Shown here: positions 18,341 through 25,802 of the stretch, one piece after another
Layout: each line of letters begins with the position of its first letter
Numbering within the stretch: position 1 is the stretch's first letter
Assembly: GCA_022841325.1 (NCBI GenBank)
Contig: JALHRS010000011.1
Span: forward strand, 44,791 to 108,790
DNA: 64,000 bases
DNA from: Lysobacterales bacterium
Lineage (GTDB): Bacteria; Pseudomonadota; Gammaproteobacteria; Xanthomonadales; SZUA-5
Reading direction: 5' to 3'
Made by a program: the position numbers and the translations under genes
The notes under the pieces: model-generated
Databases searched by the model: none
What the model saw: the letters and a program-made list of their open reading frames with translations, nothing else
Told to the model about the DNA's origin: nothing

Positions 18341-18500
18341 AGGAAAAAGGAAAAGGGGAAAAGGAAAAGGGAAGAGCGGGCTCGCGGCGCGGCAAATCCC
18401 TCGCTTTGCGCCATGCTGACTCGACAGCGATACACGACAGTCTCCCGGTACACCGCGCCTCTGCCTTCCCTTTTTCCTTTTTCCTTTTTCCTTTTTCCAT
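18341..18500. repeat. Purine-run inverted repeat with 7-bp pyrimidine array
   Basis: A purine run (aggaaaaaggaaaaggggaa and onward to 18375) faces a pyrimidine heptamer array (ctttttc repeated, 18468-18498) across about 90 bases. The arms are largely complementary, so the tetR-channel gap can form a long A/U-rich hairpin. It could act as a terminator or attenuator after tetR, or be a heptamer array that expanded in both arms. Confidence 0.65.
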
Positions 18501-18510
18501 TTCCCCGTTC

Positions 18511-19158
18511 CTATTCTTCCTTGGGGCTCAAGCCCAGGCTGGTCATGCGCAGCGCATGATCAATCATCTGCTGGGTGCTGATGCCGTCCTTGGCCAGCAT
18601 CTGTCCCTTGGTGGCCGCGATCTGGATGATTCCGTGCATGAAGCCCCAGAGCGTGACCGACGTGAGATAGGGATTGCCCAGATCCGGCCGGATCGAGCCA
18701 TCCTTCATGCCGGTCTCGATACAGGTCACCATGATCGAATGCACGCGGTCGCCAGCCACCATGCAGGCGGCCTCATTGCTCTCGCCGTCCACATGGGTGG
18801 GCGAATGTGCCTCGAAGCGCGCCAGTGCCTGGAAGTAGTGCGGCACTTCCTGCGAGAAAGCCACATAGCAGCGCCCCAACGCTTCGACCTGATCGCGGCC
18901 TGCCGAGTGCCGGGCTGCCGCCTGCTCGAAGCGATCGCCCAGCAGCAGCAGCGCGCGCTCGCAGATGGCGCAGTGCAGATCGAACTTGTCCTTGAAATAG
19001 ACATAGACCAGCGCCCGCGACAGCCGCGCCTTGCGGGCCACCTGATCGATGGTCAGCTCATCCCAGCCGGTATCGGCATAGACCTCTTCCGCCGCATCCA
19101 CGATCTGCTTGCGGCGTGCTTCCTTTTCTTCGAGACGGCGTTCGGCGATGTAGTTCAT
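18511..19158 (-). CDS. TetR-family transcriptional regulator
   Basis: A 215-residue regulator. The N-terminal DNA-binding domain contains the family signature: RKQIVDAAEEVYADTGWDEL, then LTIDQVARKARLSRALVYVY and FKDKFDLH. The C-terminal ligand-binding half is unlike any I can name. It is transcribed leftward, 236 bases ahead of the RND operon, and has a 13-base palindrome 24 bases upstream of its start that resembles the site before the channel gene. Most likely a repressor of the efflux operon and of itself, released by a pump substrate. Confidence 0.9.
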   Translation of the reverse strand: MNYIAERRLEEKEARRKQIVDAAEEVYADTGWDELTIDQVARKARLSRALVYVYFKDKFDLHCAICERALLLLGDRFEQAAARHSAGRDQVEALGRCYVAFSQEVPHYFQALARFEAHSPTHVDGESNEAACMVAGDRVHSIMVTCIETGMKDGSIRPDLGNPYLTSVTLWGFMHGIIQIAATKGQMLAKDGISTQQMIDHALRMTSLGLSPKEE

Positions 19159-19181
19159 GGGATGGATGATGGACTAATAGC

Positions 19182-19194
19182 TGACACCGTGTCA
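19182..19194. promoter_or_regulatory. Putative TetR operator in front of tetR
   Basis: The perfect palindrome tgacac-c-gtgtca lies 24 bases upstream of the regulator ATG. It shares half-sites with 18299-18310. Confidence 0.65.
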
Positions 19195-19227
19195 ACAGGT
19201 GGCGATATGCAAGGCGAAAGCGCCCCG

Positions 19228-19324
19228 GCGTCATTGCGAGGAACGGAGTGACGAAGCAATCCAGATGGGGTGCCGAAGAGCCTGGATTGCTTCCCCCGGA
19301 TCTAGTCCGGGGTCGCAATGACGC
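19228..19324. repeat. ~100-bp inverted-repeat element, full copy
   Basis: Starts gcgtcattgcgaggaacgga and ends ggggtcgcaatgacgc. Same family as 9204-9302 and 27825-27931; same orientation as the latter. Confidence 0.85.
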
Positions 19325-19415
19325 CGGTTTCGAAGTTTGGGTCGCGGGTCGGAAAACTGTGGGAGCGGACTCTGTTGTCGATTCTCGGTGCGCGAAGCAG
19401 GGTCTCAGGGAACTG

Positions 19416-19496
19416 CTCTTGTGGGTCCAGACTTGTCTGGACGCTTCTCCGGGCAACGGAGCCAACAGCGTCCAGACAAGTCTGGACCCACAAGAG
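19416..19496. repeat. Palindromic element, copy 2 (perfect 26-base arms)
   Basis: Left arm 19416-19441 and right arm 19471-19496 are perfect reverse complements (core gtgggtccagacttgtctgg). The best-preserved member of the family seen at 12126 and 27746. Confidence 0.9.
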
Positions 19497-19514
19497 TCTC
19501 TGGCCCACAACCCA

Positions 19515-19547
19515 AAGCCAACAACCGACAACCGACAACCGACAACC
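19515..19547. repeat. 7-bp tandem repeat (ccgacaa)n
   Basis: About four copies of the heptamer ccgacaa upstream of the FAH-type gene. The reverse complement of the ttgtcgg array at 27668-27700. Together with the other repeats it fills most of the 459-base gap between tetR and the FAH gene. Confidence 0.85.
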
Positions 19548-19617
19548 GCCCCAACCCTTGCGCCGGGCGCGCTTGCCCCCAAGACTGCACACACCCTATT
19601 TCCACGGAGTCTCCCCC

Positions 19618-20604
19618 ATGAAACTCGCATCGCTGAAACGCGGCGGCCGTGATGGCACGCTGGTCGTGGTCTCGCGTGATCTGAAGCGCGCGGTGGAAGT
19701 GGCGCCGATTGCGCGCACGCTGCAGCAGGCGCTGGATGGCTGGTCGGATATCGCGCCACGCCTGAATGCAGTGGCCGAGGCGCTGGAGGCGGGCAAGGCC
19801 CATGGCGTGTTCGAACTGGATCTGGCCGATCTGGCGGCGCCGCTGCCGCGGGCTTATGAATTCGTCGATGGCAGCGCCTACTTGCCGCATGTAGAGCGCG
19901 TGCGCAAGGCGCGCAATGCCGAGGTGCCGGAATCCTTCTACGTGGACCCGCTGATGTATCAGGCCACCAGCGCCCAGTTCCTGGGGCCGCATGATCCGGT
20001 ACAGGTGGTCAGCGAGGACTACGGCATCGATCTGGAAGCCGAAGTCATCGTCGTCACCGACGATGTGCCGATGGCAGTGACGCCGGAGCAGGCCGCCGAG
20101 CACATCCAGCTGATCGGTCTGGTCAACGATGTGTCCCTGCGCAATCTGATCCCGGCCGAACTGGCCAAGGGTTTCGGCTTTCTGCAGAGCAAGCCGCGCT
20201 CGGCGCTGTCGCCGGTGCTGGTCACGCCCGATGAACTGGAGGGTTACTGGAAGGACTCGGTGCTACATCGCAAGCTGATCACGCACATCGACGATCAGCT
20301 CTTCGGCCAGCCCGACGCCGGTACCGACATGCAGTTCAATTTCGCCCAGTTGGTGGCGCACGCGGCCAAGACCCGCAATCTCGGCGCTGGCAGTGTGGTC
20401 GGTTCGGGTACGGTCGCCAATCAGGACGAGAGCGTGGGCGCCTCCTGCCTGGCCGAGAAACGCATGCTCGAAATCATCCGCGACGGCAAACCGAGCACAC
20501 CCTTCCTGCGCTACGGCCAGCGCGTGCGCATCGAGATGTTCGACGACGAAGGAAACAGCCTGTTTGGCGCCATCGAGCAGGAGATCGTCGCCTACCAGCG
20601 CTGA
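19618..20604 (+). CDS. Fumarylacetoacetate hydrolase family protein
   Basis: A 328-residue protein; ATG 19618 follows cggagtctccccc. The C-terminal FAH catalytic domain is evident: DLEAEVIVVTDDV holds the metal-binding acidic residues, followed by LIGLVNDVSLRNLIPAEL, FLQSKPRSALSPVLVTPDEL and GSGTVANQDESVGASCLAEK. Family members hydrolyse fumarylacetoacetate (last step of tyrosine catabolism) or related acylpyruvates. The usual neighbour, maleylacetoacetate isomerase, is not present, so the exact substrate is open. Cytoplasmic. Followed by tandem REP units rather than a clear terminator. Confidence 0.88.
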   Translation: MKLASLKRGGRDGTLVVVSRDLKRAVEVAPIARTLQQALDGWSDIAPRLNAVAEALEAGKAHGVFELDLADLAAPLPRAYEFVDGSAYLPHVERVRKARNAEVPESFYVDPLMYQATSAQFLGPHDPVQVVSEDYGIDLEAEVIVVTDDVPMAVTPEQAAEHIQLIGLVNDVSLRNLIPAELAKGFGFLQSKPRSALSPVLVTPDELEGYWKDSVLHRKLITHIDDQLFGQPDAGTDMQFNFAQLVAHAAKTRNLGAGSVVGSGTVANQDESVGASCLAEKRMLEIIRDGKPSTPFLRYGQRVRIEMFDDEGNSLFGAIEQEIVAYQR

Positions 20605-20647
20605 GCTTGCGATCCTGACCTCGCCCTTGTTCTGGAGGAGGTCGGAG

Positions 20648-20862
20648 CCCTGTGGGAGCGGGCTTTGCCCGCGAACAGACTCTCATTCAGTGCCGCAGCA
20701 TTCGCGCACGAAGTGCGCTCCCACAGGGGCGGTCGAAGCCCTGTGGGAGCGGGCTCTGCCCGCGAACAGACTCTCATTCAGTGCCGCAGCATTCGCGCAC
20801 GAAGTGCGCTCCCACAGGAGTGGCCGGAGCCTTTGCGAGCAGGCTCCGCCCGCGATCAGACC
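20648..20862. repeat. Tandem REP-like units (tgtgggagcgggct)
   Basis: Two nearly identical ~81-base units at 20648-20728 and 20739-20818 each begin ccctgtgggagcgggct and end aagtgcgctcccacagg, forming hairpins. A third degenerate unit runs 20824-20862. The motif gtgggagcgggctttgcccg is the REP type known from Pseudomonas and Xanthomonadales. Confidence 0.9.
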
Positions 20863-20877
20863 TTCATCCAAAGCTTG

Positions 20878-22452
20878 CTACAAGTGCCGCTCCACCGGCA
20901 GCACCCGCGCGAGGAAGGCGAAGATGCGGCGGCTCCAGCTTGAGGTCGGTTCACGGAACTGGCGTCGGGGCTTGCCATTCTGGACATCGGTCCAGACCAG
21001 CCGATGCCGTTCCAACGACAGGCGATAGCTGTATTGCGGCAGCAGATTCTGCTCGAAGTTGCGGCGCACGCCCGCTGCGAAATCAGGATCGTCGATGCGT
21101 ACGCCCATCTCGGTATTGATCCAGGTCGAGCGCGGTGTCAGGTTGAATGAGCCTACGAACGCGCTGCGGCCATCGACGATCACGGCCTTGGTGTGCAGGC
21201 TGGCACGCGAAGAGCTGCGGAATGGAGATTCCAGCCGACCCACGGAAAAGCGTTTCAGTTCGTGGATTTCCACGCCCACGCGCAGCAGCGCGCGGCGATA
21301 GCGCGCATAGCCGCCATGCACGGCGGCCACATCGGTGGCGTTCAGCGAATTGGTCAATATCCGGATGCGCACGCCGCGGGCGCGCAGGGCCTTGAGCCAG
21401 CGCAGTCCCTGGTCGCCGGGCACGAAGTAGGGTGAGATCAGGATCACCTCGTGCCGGGCCTGGTCGATCATGCTGCGCAGATCCGCGGCCACGCCGATCA
21501 GCTGGTCATCGCGCTGCTTCCATTTGTCCGGCGGGTCAATCAGCACTGCAGCGTGCCCGCCAACAAAGCGCCGTGCGCCCGACACCACGTCGGCGCCCAG
21601 GGTGTCGACATCCAATGCCTCCCGGAAGGCGTCCTGCTCCAGCGTCGCCCTGCGGTCGGCCTCCAGCGCCTGTCGCGCCAAGTCCAGAGCCGGTGCCGGG
21701 CGCTTGTCCGGCAGCTGATCCAGGGGAATCACGATCGGGGAGTTCCAGTAGGCGTCGAATCCGGCACTGGCCTGATCTGCCGCCGTCCCAGTCAGCAGAA
21801 CACCGAGATCGCGAAAGGCAAAGGCCGCGCCCACGCCGAAATACTCATCGCCGACATTGCGGCCGCCGACGATCGCGAGCTGACCATCGGCGATCCAGGC
21901 CTTGTTGTGCATGCGGTGATTGAGCCGGAAACCACTGAAGACGAATTCGAATACATTGCCCAGACGCGATCGTCGGGTGCGGTAGGGGTTGTAGACACGC
22001 AACTCGATATCGGCATGCTGATCCAGCGCCGCCAGATCCTGGTGCAGGTGCCGCGCATAGCTGTCATCGATCAGCATGCGCACGCGCACCCCGCGGTCGG
22101 CGGCCCGCAACAGCTCGCTGGCCAGCAAGCGACCGCTGCGGTCGTTGAGCCACATGTAGTACAGCAGGTCCAGACTGGTCGAGCTCAGCTGGGCTGTGCG
22201 CAGCTGCAAGGCGAGCGCATCCTGATTGGAGTGGATCAGGCGGTAGCTGCTCTGCCCGGCTTGCAGTTGCAGTTGCGCGACGCTGTCGGCAATCGAGCCA
22301 CTGCGGGCTGCCGGCAAGGCCGCCTCGGTCGGATGTGGTTCGCGCGGCAGCAATGGAGCGCAGCCATGAAGGCCGACCAGCAGCAGGACCATCGCCACAA
22401 GCTGCAGCAGCTGCAGGGAGGGCGGAACTGGCGTTATGGACTGGCTGATCAT
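20878..22452 (-). CDS. Phospholipase D-type cardiolipin synthase (ClsC-like) lipoprotein
   Basis: A 524-residue protein with two HKD motifs: HNKAWIADGQLAIVGGRNVG (around residue 178) and HTKAVIVDGRSAFVGSFNLT (around 417). This is the phospholipase D fold used by cardiolipin synthases. The N-terminal segment LVAMVLLLVGLHGCAP has a lipobox-like Cys, as seen in many ClsC/YmdC-like members. The ClsC type makes cardiolipin from phosphatidylglycerol and phosphatidylethanolamine at the cell membrane. No ymdB-like partner is adjacent. Length fits the family (about 470-520). Confidence 0.85.
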   Translation of the reverse strand: MISQSITPVPPSLQLLQLVAMVLLLVGLHGCAPLLPREPHPTEAALPAARSGSIADSVAQLQLQAGQSSYRLIHSNQDALALQLRTAQLSSTSLDLLYYMWLNDRSGRLLASELLRAADRGVRVRMLIDDSYARHLHQDLAALDQHADIELRVYNPYRTRRSRLGNVFEFVFSGFRLNHRMHNKAWIADGQLAIVGGRNVGDEYFGVGAAFAFRDLGVLLTGTAADQASAGFDAYWNSPIVIPLDQLPDKRPAPALDLARQALEADRRATLEQDAFREALDVDTLGADVVSGARRFVGGHAAVLIDPPDKWKQRDDQLIGVAADLRSMIDQARHEVILISPYFVPGDQGLRWLKALRARGVRIRILTNSLNATDVAAVHGGYARYRRALLRVGVEIHELKRFSVGRLESPFRSSSRASLHTKAVIVDGRSAFVGSFNLTPRSTWINTEMGVRIDDPDFAAGVRRNFEQNLLPQYSYRLSLERHRLVWTDVQNGKPRRQFREPTSSWSRRIFAFLARVLPVERHL

Positions 22453-22645
22453 GCGCGGCGCTGGTTCTCCTGTACCTGCAGGCGGTGAATTCTAGGCCCT
22501 GCCGTCGAACTTGTTCCCGGCTCCCGCTTACGGAATGGCCGGGAGCAGCGGTCAGCGTTCATGGATGGGCGGGTGGTCGATGCGCACATCGGGGCCACGC
22601 TCAGCGTCGTATGCTCGGGCCAAACTGTCATCAGGAGTGATCGCC

Positions 22646-23257
22646 ATGCGCCTCAGCAGTCAGAGTTTTTCCGAGCAGGAGCGGATCCCCGGTGAATTCG
22701 CGTTTGGTGTACCCGGTCAAGGCGAGCCCATGGGCTTTGGTGCCAACCGCAACCCGCATCTGGCCTGGGACGAGGTGCCGCCGGGCACCCGTTCCTTCGC
22801 CCTGCTGTGCGTGGACGACGATGTACCCAGTGTCTTCGACGACGGCAATCAGCCCGGCCGCAGCATCGCCCACGATCTGCCGCGCATCGATTTCATCCAC
22901 TGGGTGATGGCCGACATTCCTTCCGATGTGCGCGAAATTGCCGCCGGCAGCTGCTCCGATGGCGTGGTCAAGGGCGGCAAGCGGGCGCCCGCAGGGCCCA
23001 CGGGCAGTTTCCAGGGCATCAATGACTACACCGGATTCATGGGCGATGGCGACTACTACGGCTATGACGGCCCTTGCCCGCCGTGGAATGACGAGCGTCT
23101 GCACCACTACCATTTCCGGGTCTATGCGCTGGATGTGCCAACCCTGAACCTGTCCGGACGCTTCAGCGCCACTGACCTGCAGCAGGCCATGCACGGCCAT
23201 GTACTGGCCGAGGCCGAGTTGACCGGCACCTACACGCTGAATCCGGCGGTGGCTTGA
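22646..23257 (+). CDS. YbhB/YbcL family (PEBP-like) protein
   Basis: A 203-residue protein; ATG 22646 follows tcaggag. The PEBP core is visible: HLAWDEVPPGTRSFALLCVDD, then FIHWVMADIPSDV, a glycine-rich loop, and GPCPPWNDERLHHYHFRVYA. These proteins have the ligand pocket of phosphatidylethanolamine-binding and Raf-inhibitor proteins. No signal peptide, so probably cytoplasmic. The bacterial role is unknown. It sits between the divergent cardiolipin synthase gene and the rpmH promoter. Confidence 0.85.
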   Translation: MRLSSQSFSEQERIPGEFAFGVPGQGEPMGFGANRNPHLAWDEVPPGTRSFALLCVDDDVPSVFDDGNQPGRSIAHDLPRIDFIHWVMADIPSDVREIAAGSCSDGVVKGGKRAPAGPTGSFQGINDYTGFMGDGDYYGYDGPCPPWNDERLHHYHFRVYALDVPTLNLSGRFSATDLQQAMHGHVLAEAELTGTYTLNPAVA

Positions 23258-23314
23258 GGCAGGGCGGATCCGTCATCAGGATTGCCGGGGGCTGAATTTG
23301 TCGCCTGAAGCGAC

Positions 23315-23344
23315 TTTACAACTCGATGGACTGCCGGCTACTAT
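23315..23344 (+). promoter_or_regulatory. Sigma70-type promoter of rpmH
   Basis: TTTACA at 23315-23320 and TACTAT at 23339-23344 are spaced 18 bases apart, giving a start about 30 bases before the rpmH ATG. A small hairpin (gtcgcctgaagcgac) lies just upstream. Confidence 0.6.
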
Positions 23345-23380
23345 GCCGCTCTTTTCTCAAACCGATCTCTGGAGTTCGCC

Positions 23381-23515
23381 ATGAAGCGCACTTTTCAGCC
23401 GAGCAAGCTCAAGCGCGCTCGCACTCATGGCTTCCGCGCCCGGATGGCCACCCCCTCGGGCCGAGCCATTTTGAATGCCCGCCGCGCGAAAGGCCGCAAG
23501 CGCCTGATCCCCTAA
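23381..23515 (+). CDS. rpmH: Ribosomal protein L34
   Basis: A 44-residue protein, [20 protein letters not shown] through KGRKRLIP, unmistakably L34 and of standard length. ATG 23381 follows ggag at the usual spacing. It is the first gene of the conserved block rpmH-rnpA-yidC-mnmE, which in many bacteria lies beside oriC and dnaA. The next gene, rnpA, begins 11 bases after its stop. Confidence 0.98.
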   Translation: MKRTFQPSKLKRARTHGFRARMATPSGRAILNARRAKGRKRLIP

Positions 23516-23526
23516 ATCCGCAGGCA

Positions 23527-23934
23527 ATGCCGGGATCGCGCTTTCCGCGTCGGGCCCGGCTGCTGTTGCCGCGCGAGTTCGATGCAGTATTCAAAAGCGG
23601 CCGTCGAGAACGCGGCCGCTTTTTTGTTTGTGTGGTCGCCATCGGAACTACAGATGGCGCCCGCATCGGATTTGCAGTTGGCAAGAAGCACCTGCCCGCG
23701 GCGCATGACCGCAATCTGGTCAAGCGCATGGCACGCGAGAGTTTTCGTGTCCGTCGCGGTCTGATGCCGGCAGTCGACCTGGTGCTCTCGCCTCGCAGCG
23801 AGGTGGTGCGCGGCGACCGGAAAAGTCTGCGCATGGATCTGGATGCCCTGTTCGATCGCGTGATCGCCGCTTCCACCCCTGTTTCTGCATCCGTTCGCGT
23901 GTCGGCTGAGCCCGGCAGCGAGGAGAGCCCTTGA
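23527..23934 (+). CDS. rnpA: Ribonuclease P protein component
   Basis: A 135-residue basic protein. The RnpA signature is RIGFAVGKKHLPAAHDRNLV followed by KRMARESFR, the central RNR-like motif that binds P RNA. It assists the RNase P RNA in maturing tRNA 5' ends. ATG 23527 is chosen because the homologous region starts just after it. The stop overlaps the yidC start (TGATG at 23932-23936). The yidD gene that often sits between rnpA and yidC is absent. The C-terminal ~20 residues after the fold are a low-complexity Ser/Val tail. Confidence 0.95.
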   Translation: MPGSRFPRRARLLLPREFDAVFKSGRRERGRFFVCVVAIGTTDGARIGFAVGKKHLPAAHDRNLVKRMARESFRVRRGLMPAVDLVLSPRSEVVRGDRKSLRMDLDALFDRVIAASTPVSASVRVSAEPGSEESP

Positions 23935-25652
23935 TGAGCAATTTGCGTCTGTTCCTGCTGCTCGGCATTGCCCTGGTGGGCATGCAACTGTGGACCGCCT
24001 GGCAACGCGATTACGCACCGCCGCCCGAACAGACGGCGCCTGCCGATTCCGCCGGAACTCCTGCGGTCGCGGGTGCAGGCGACGAGGTGCCTACCGTCTC
24101 CGACGTGCCCTCGGCAGGCGAAGTGCCGAGCGCCCCAGTGCCCGAAGCCAGCGCCGCACCTGAAGCCCCGGTCGCAAGCACCACCGCCGTCGAAGATGGC
24201 CGTCGCATCATCATCGCCAACGATGTGCTGCGCCTGACCGTCTCCACTCGCGGTGCCGAGATCCGCCAGGCCGAACTCAAGACCTATCCGGTCAGCCTGG
24301 AGCAGAAGGATGTACCCTTCAAGCTGCTCAGCGAAGACCTGGCGCGCTACTACGTCACCCAATCGGGTCTGGTGGCCAAGGATCAGCCTGCCCCTGACCA
24401 CACGGCGATGTACAGCGTCGAGGGCGAGGAGTTCAAGCTGGCCGACGGCAGCGATGCGCTGGAAGTGCCGCTGGTCTGGACCGATCCCTCCGGCCTCAGC
24501 GTGCGCAAGATCATGCGGCTCGAGCGCGGCAGCTTTACCGTCGACGTGCGTCACGAAATCAGCAACCAGACCGGTGCGCCCTGGCAGGGCAGCCAGTATC
24601 GGCAGATGCAGCGCGTACCCCTGCCCAAGCCGCACGCCTTTGCCTTCAACAATCCCGAGCTCTACGCCTTTGTCGGCGCAGCCGTGTACAGCCCGGACGA
24701 GAAGTTCAAGAAGCTCGCGTTCGACAATTTCGTCGAAGAACCCTACACGCGCAGTTTTGCCGGTGGCTGGTCGGCCATGCAGCAGCATTATTTTGTCGGC
24801 GCCTGGGTGCCGGATCCGGCCGAACTGACCCATTACGAGACGGCAGTGCTGCCGGCCAATGGCAATCTGCCGCAGCGCTATCTGATGCGCCAGAAATCGC
24901 CTCTGGTCGAGGTGGCGCCGGGCGCCACGCAGAGCATCGGTGCGCGGCTCTATCTCGGCCCCAAGCTGCAGAACGAGTTGCCCAAGGTGGCGCCGGGCCT
25001 GCAGTACACGGTCGACTACGGCATGGTCTCCTTCATCGCCCAGCCGCTGTTCTGGATCTTGAGCCACATCCACACGCTGGTGGGCAACTGGGGCTTGTCG
25101 ATCATCCTGCTGACGCTGCTGGTCAAGCTCGCCTTCTACCGCCTCAGCGAATCGCAGTACCGTTCGATGGCCAAGATGCGCAAGCTGCAGCCGCGACTGG
25201 AATCGCTCAAGGAACGCTTCGGTGACGACCGCCAGAAGATGGCGCAGGCGCAGATGGAGCTGTTCAAGAAGGAAAAGGTCAATCCCATCGGCGGCTGTCT
25301 GCCGATGCTGCTGCAGCTGCCGGTGTTCTTTGCGCTGTACTGGGTGATCTTCGAGGCGGTGGAACTGCGTCAGGCGCCCTTCTACCTGTGGATACACGAT
25401 CTGTCGCTGCAGGATCCGCTGTACATCCTGCCGGTGCTGAACGTGGCGGTGATGTTCTTCACCCAGAAACTGACGCCCACGCCAGGCATGGACCCGATCC
25501 AGAAGCGCGTGCTGCAGACCATGCCGCTGATCTTCGGCGTGATGTTCGCCTTCTTCCCGGCGGGTCTGGTGCTGTACTGGCTGTCGAACGGCTTGCTCGG
25601 CCTGATCCAGCAGGTGGTGATCACCAGGCGTATCGAGGCGAGCAACAAGTGA
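23934..25652 (+). CDS. yidC: Membrane protein insertase YidC
   Basis: A 572-residue protein with N-terminal anchor helix (LRLFLLLGIALVGMQLWTAW), a Pro/Ala-rich linker, the periplasmic beta-domain, and the conserved insertase core with five helices (for example FIAQPLFWILSHIHTLVGNW and GLSIILLTLLVKLAFYRLSE). The conserved core helices continue to VVITRRIEA. It inserts membrane proteins alone or with SecYEG. ATG 23934 overlaps the rnpA stop, so translation is coupled. The Gram-negative form with a large periplasmic domain is as expected. Confidence 0.97.
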   Translation: MSNLRLFLLLGIALVGMQLWTAWQRDYAPPPEQTAPADSAGTPAVAGAGDEVPTVSDVPSAGEVPSAPVPEASAAPEAPVASTTAVEDGRRIIIANDVLRLTVSTRGAEIRQAELKTYPVSLEQKDVPFKLLSEDLARYYVTQSGLVAKDQPAPDHTAMYSVEGEEFKLADGSDALEVPLVWTDPSGLSVRKIMRLERGSFTVDVRHEISNQTGAPWQGSQYRQMQRVPLPKPHAFAFNNPELYAFVGAAVYSPDEKFKKLAFDNFVEEPYTRSFAGGWSAMQQHYFVGAWVPDPAELTHYETAVLPANGNLPQRYLMRQKSPLVEVAPGATQSIGARLYLGPKLQNELPKVAPGLQYTVDYGMVSFIAQPLFWILSHIHTLVGNWGLSIILLTLLVKLAFYRLSESQYRSMAKMRKLQPRLESLKERFGDDRQKMAQAQMELFKKEKVNPIGGCLPMLLQLPVFFALYWVIFEAVELRQAPFYLWIHDLSLQDPLYILPVLNVAVMFFTQKLTPTPGMDPIQKRVLQTMPLIFGVMFAFFPAGLVLYWLSNGLLGLIQQVVITRRIEASNK

Positions 25653-25692
25653 GTCGGGGCGATGTCGCCTGGGCTCAGCCTGATCGCCATGA

Positions 25693-25712
25693 GTAAAAAG
25701 TGAAAAGTGAAA
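25693..25712. repeat. 7-bp tandem repeat (gtgaaaa/gtgaaac), short
   Basis: aaaagtgaaaagtgaaacgt in the yidC-mnmE gap. Same heptamer type as at 15463. Confidence 0.6.
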
Positions 25713-25802
25713 CGTCAACGACGGCGGCGCTTGCGCCGCCGTTTTGCGTCTAAGCTCTCACGTTTCACCCATCCTGCCCAGCATCATCAGGGAAACTCGA
25801 CC

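Noticed and set aside
23409..25718. 769-residue ORF antisense to rnpA and yidC
   Set aside because: Antisense shadow over two essential genes; His/Gln-rich as such shadows are.
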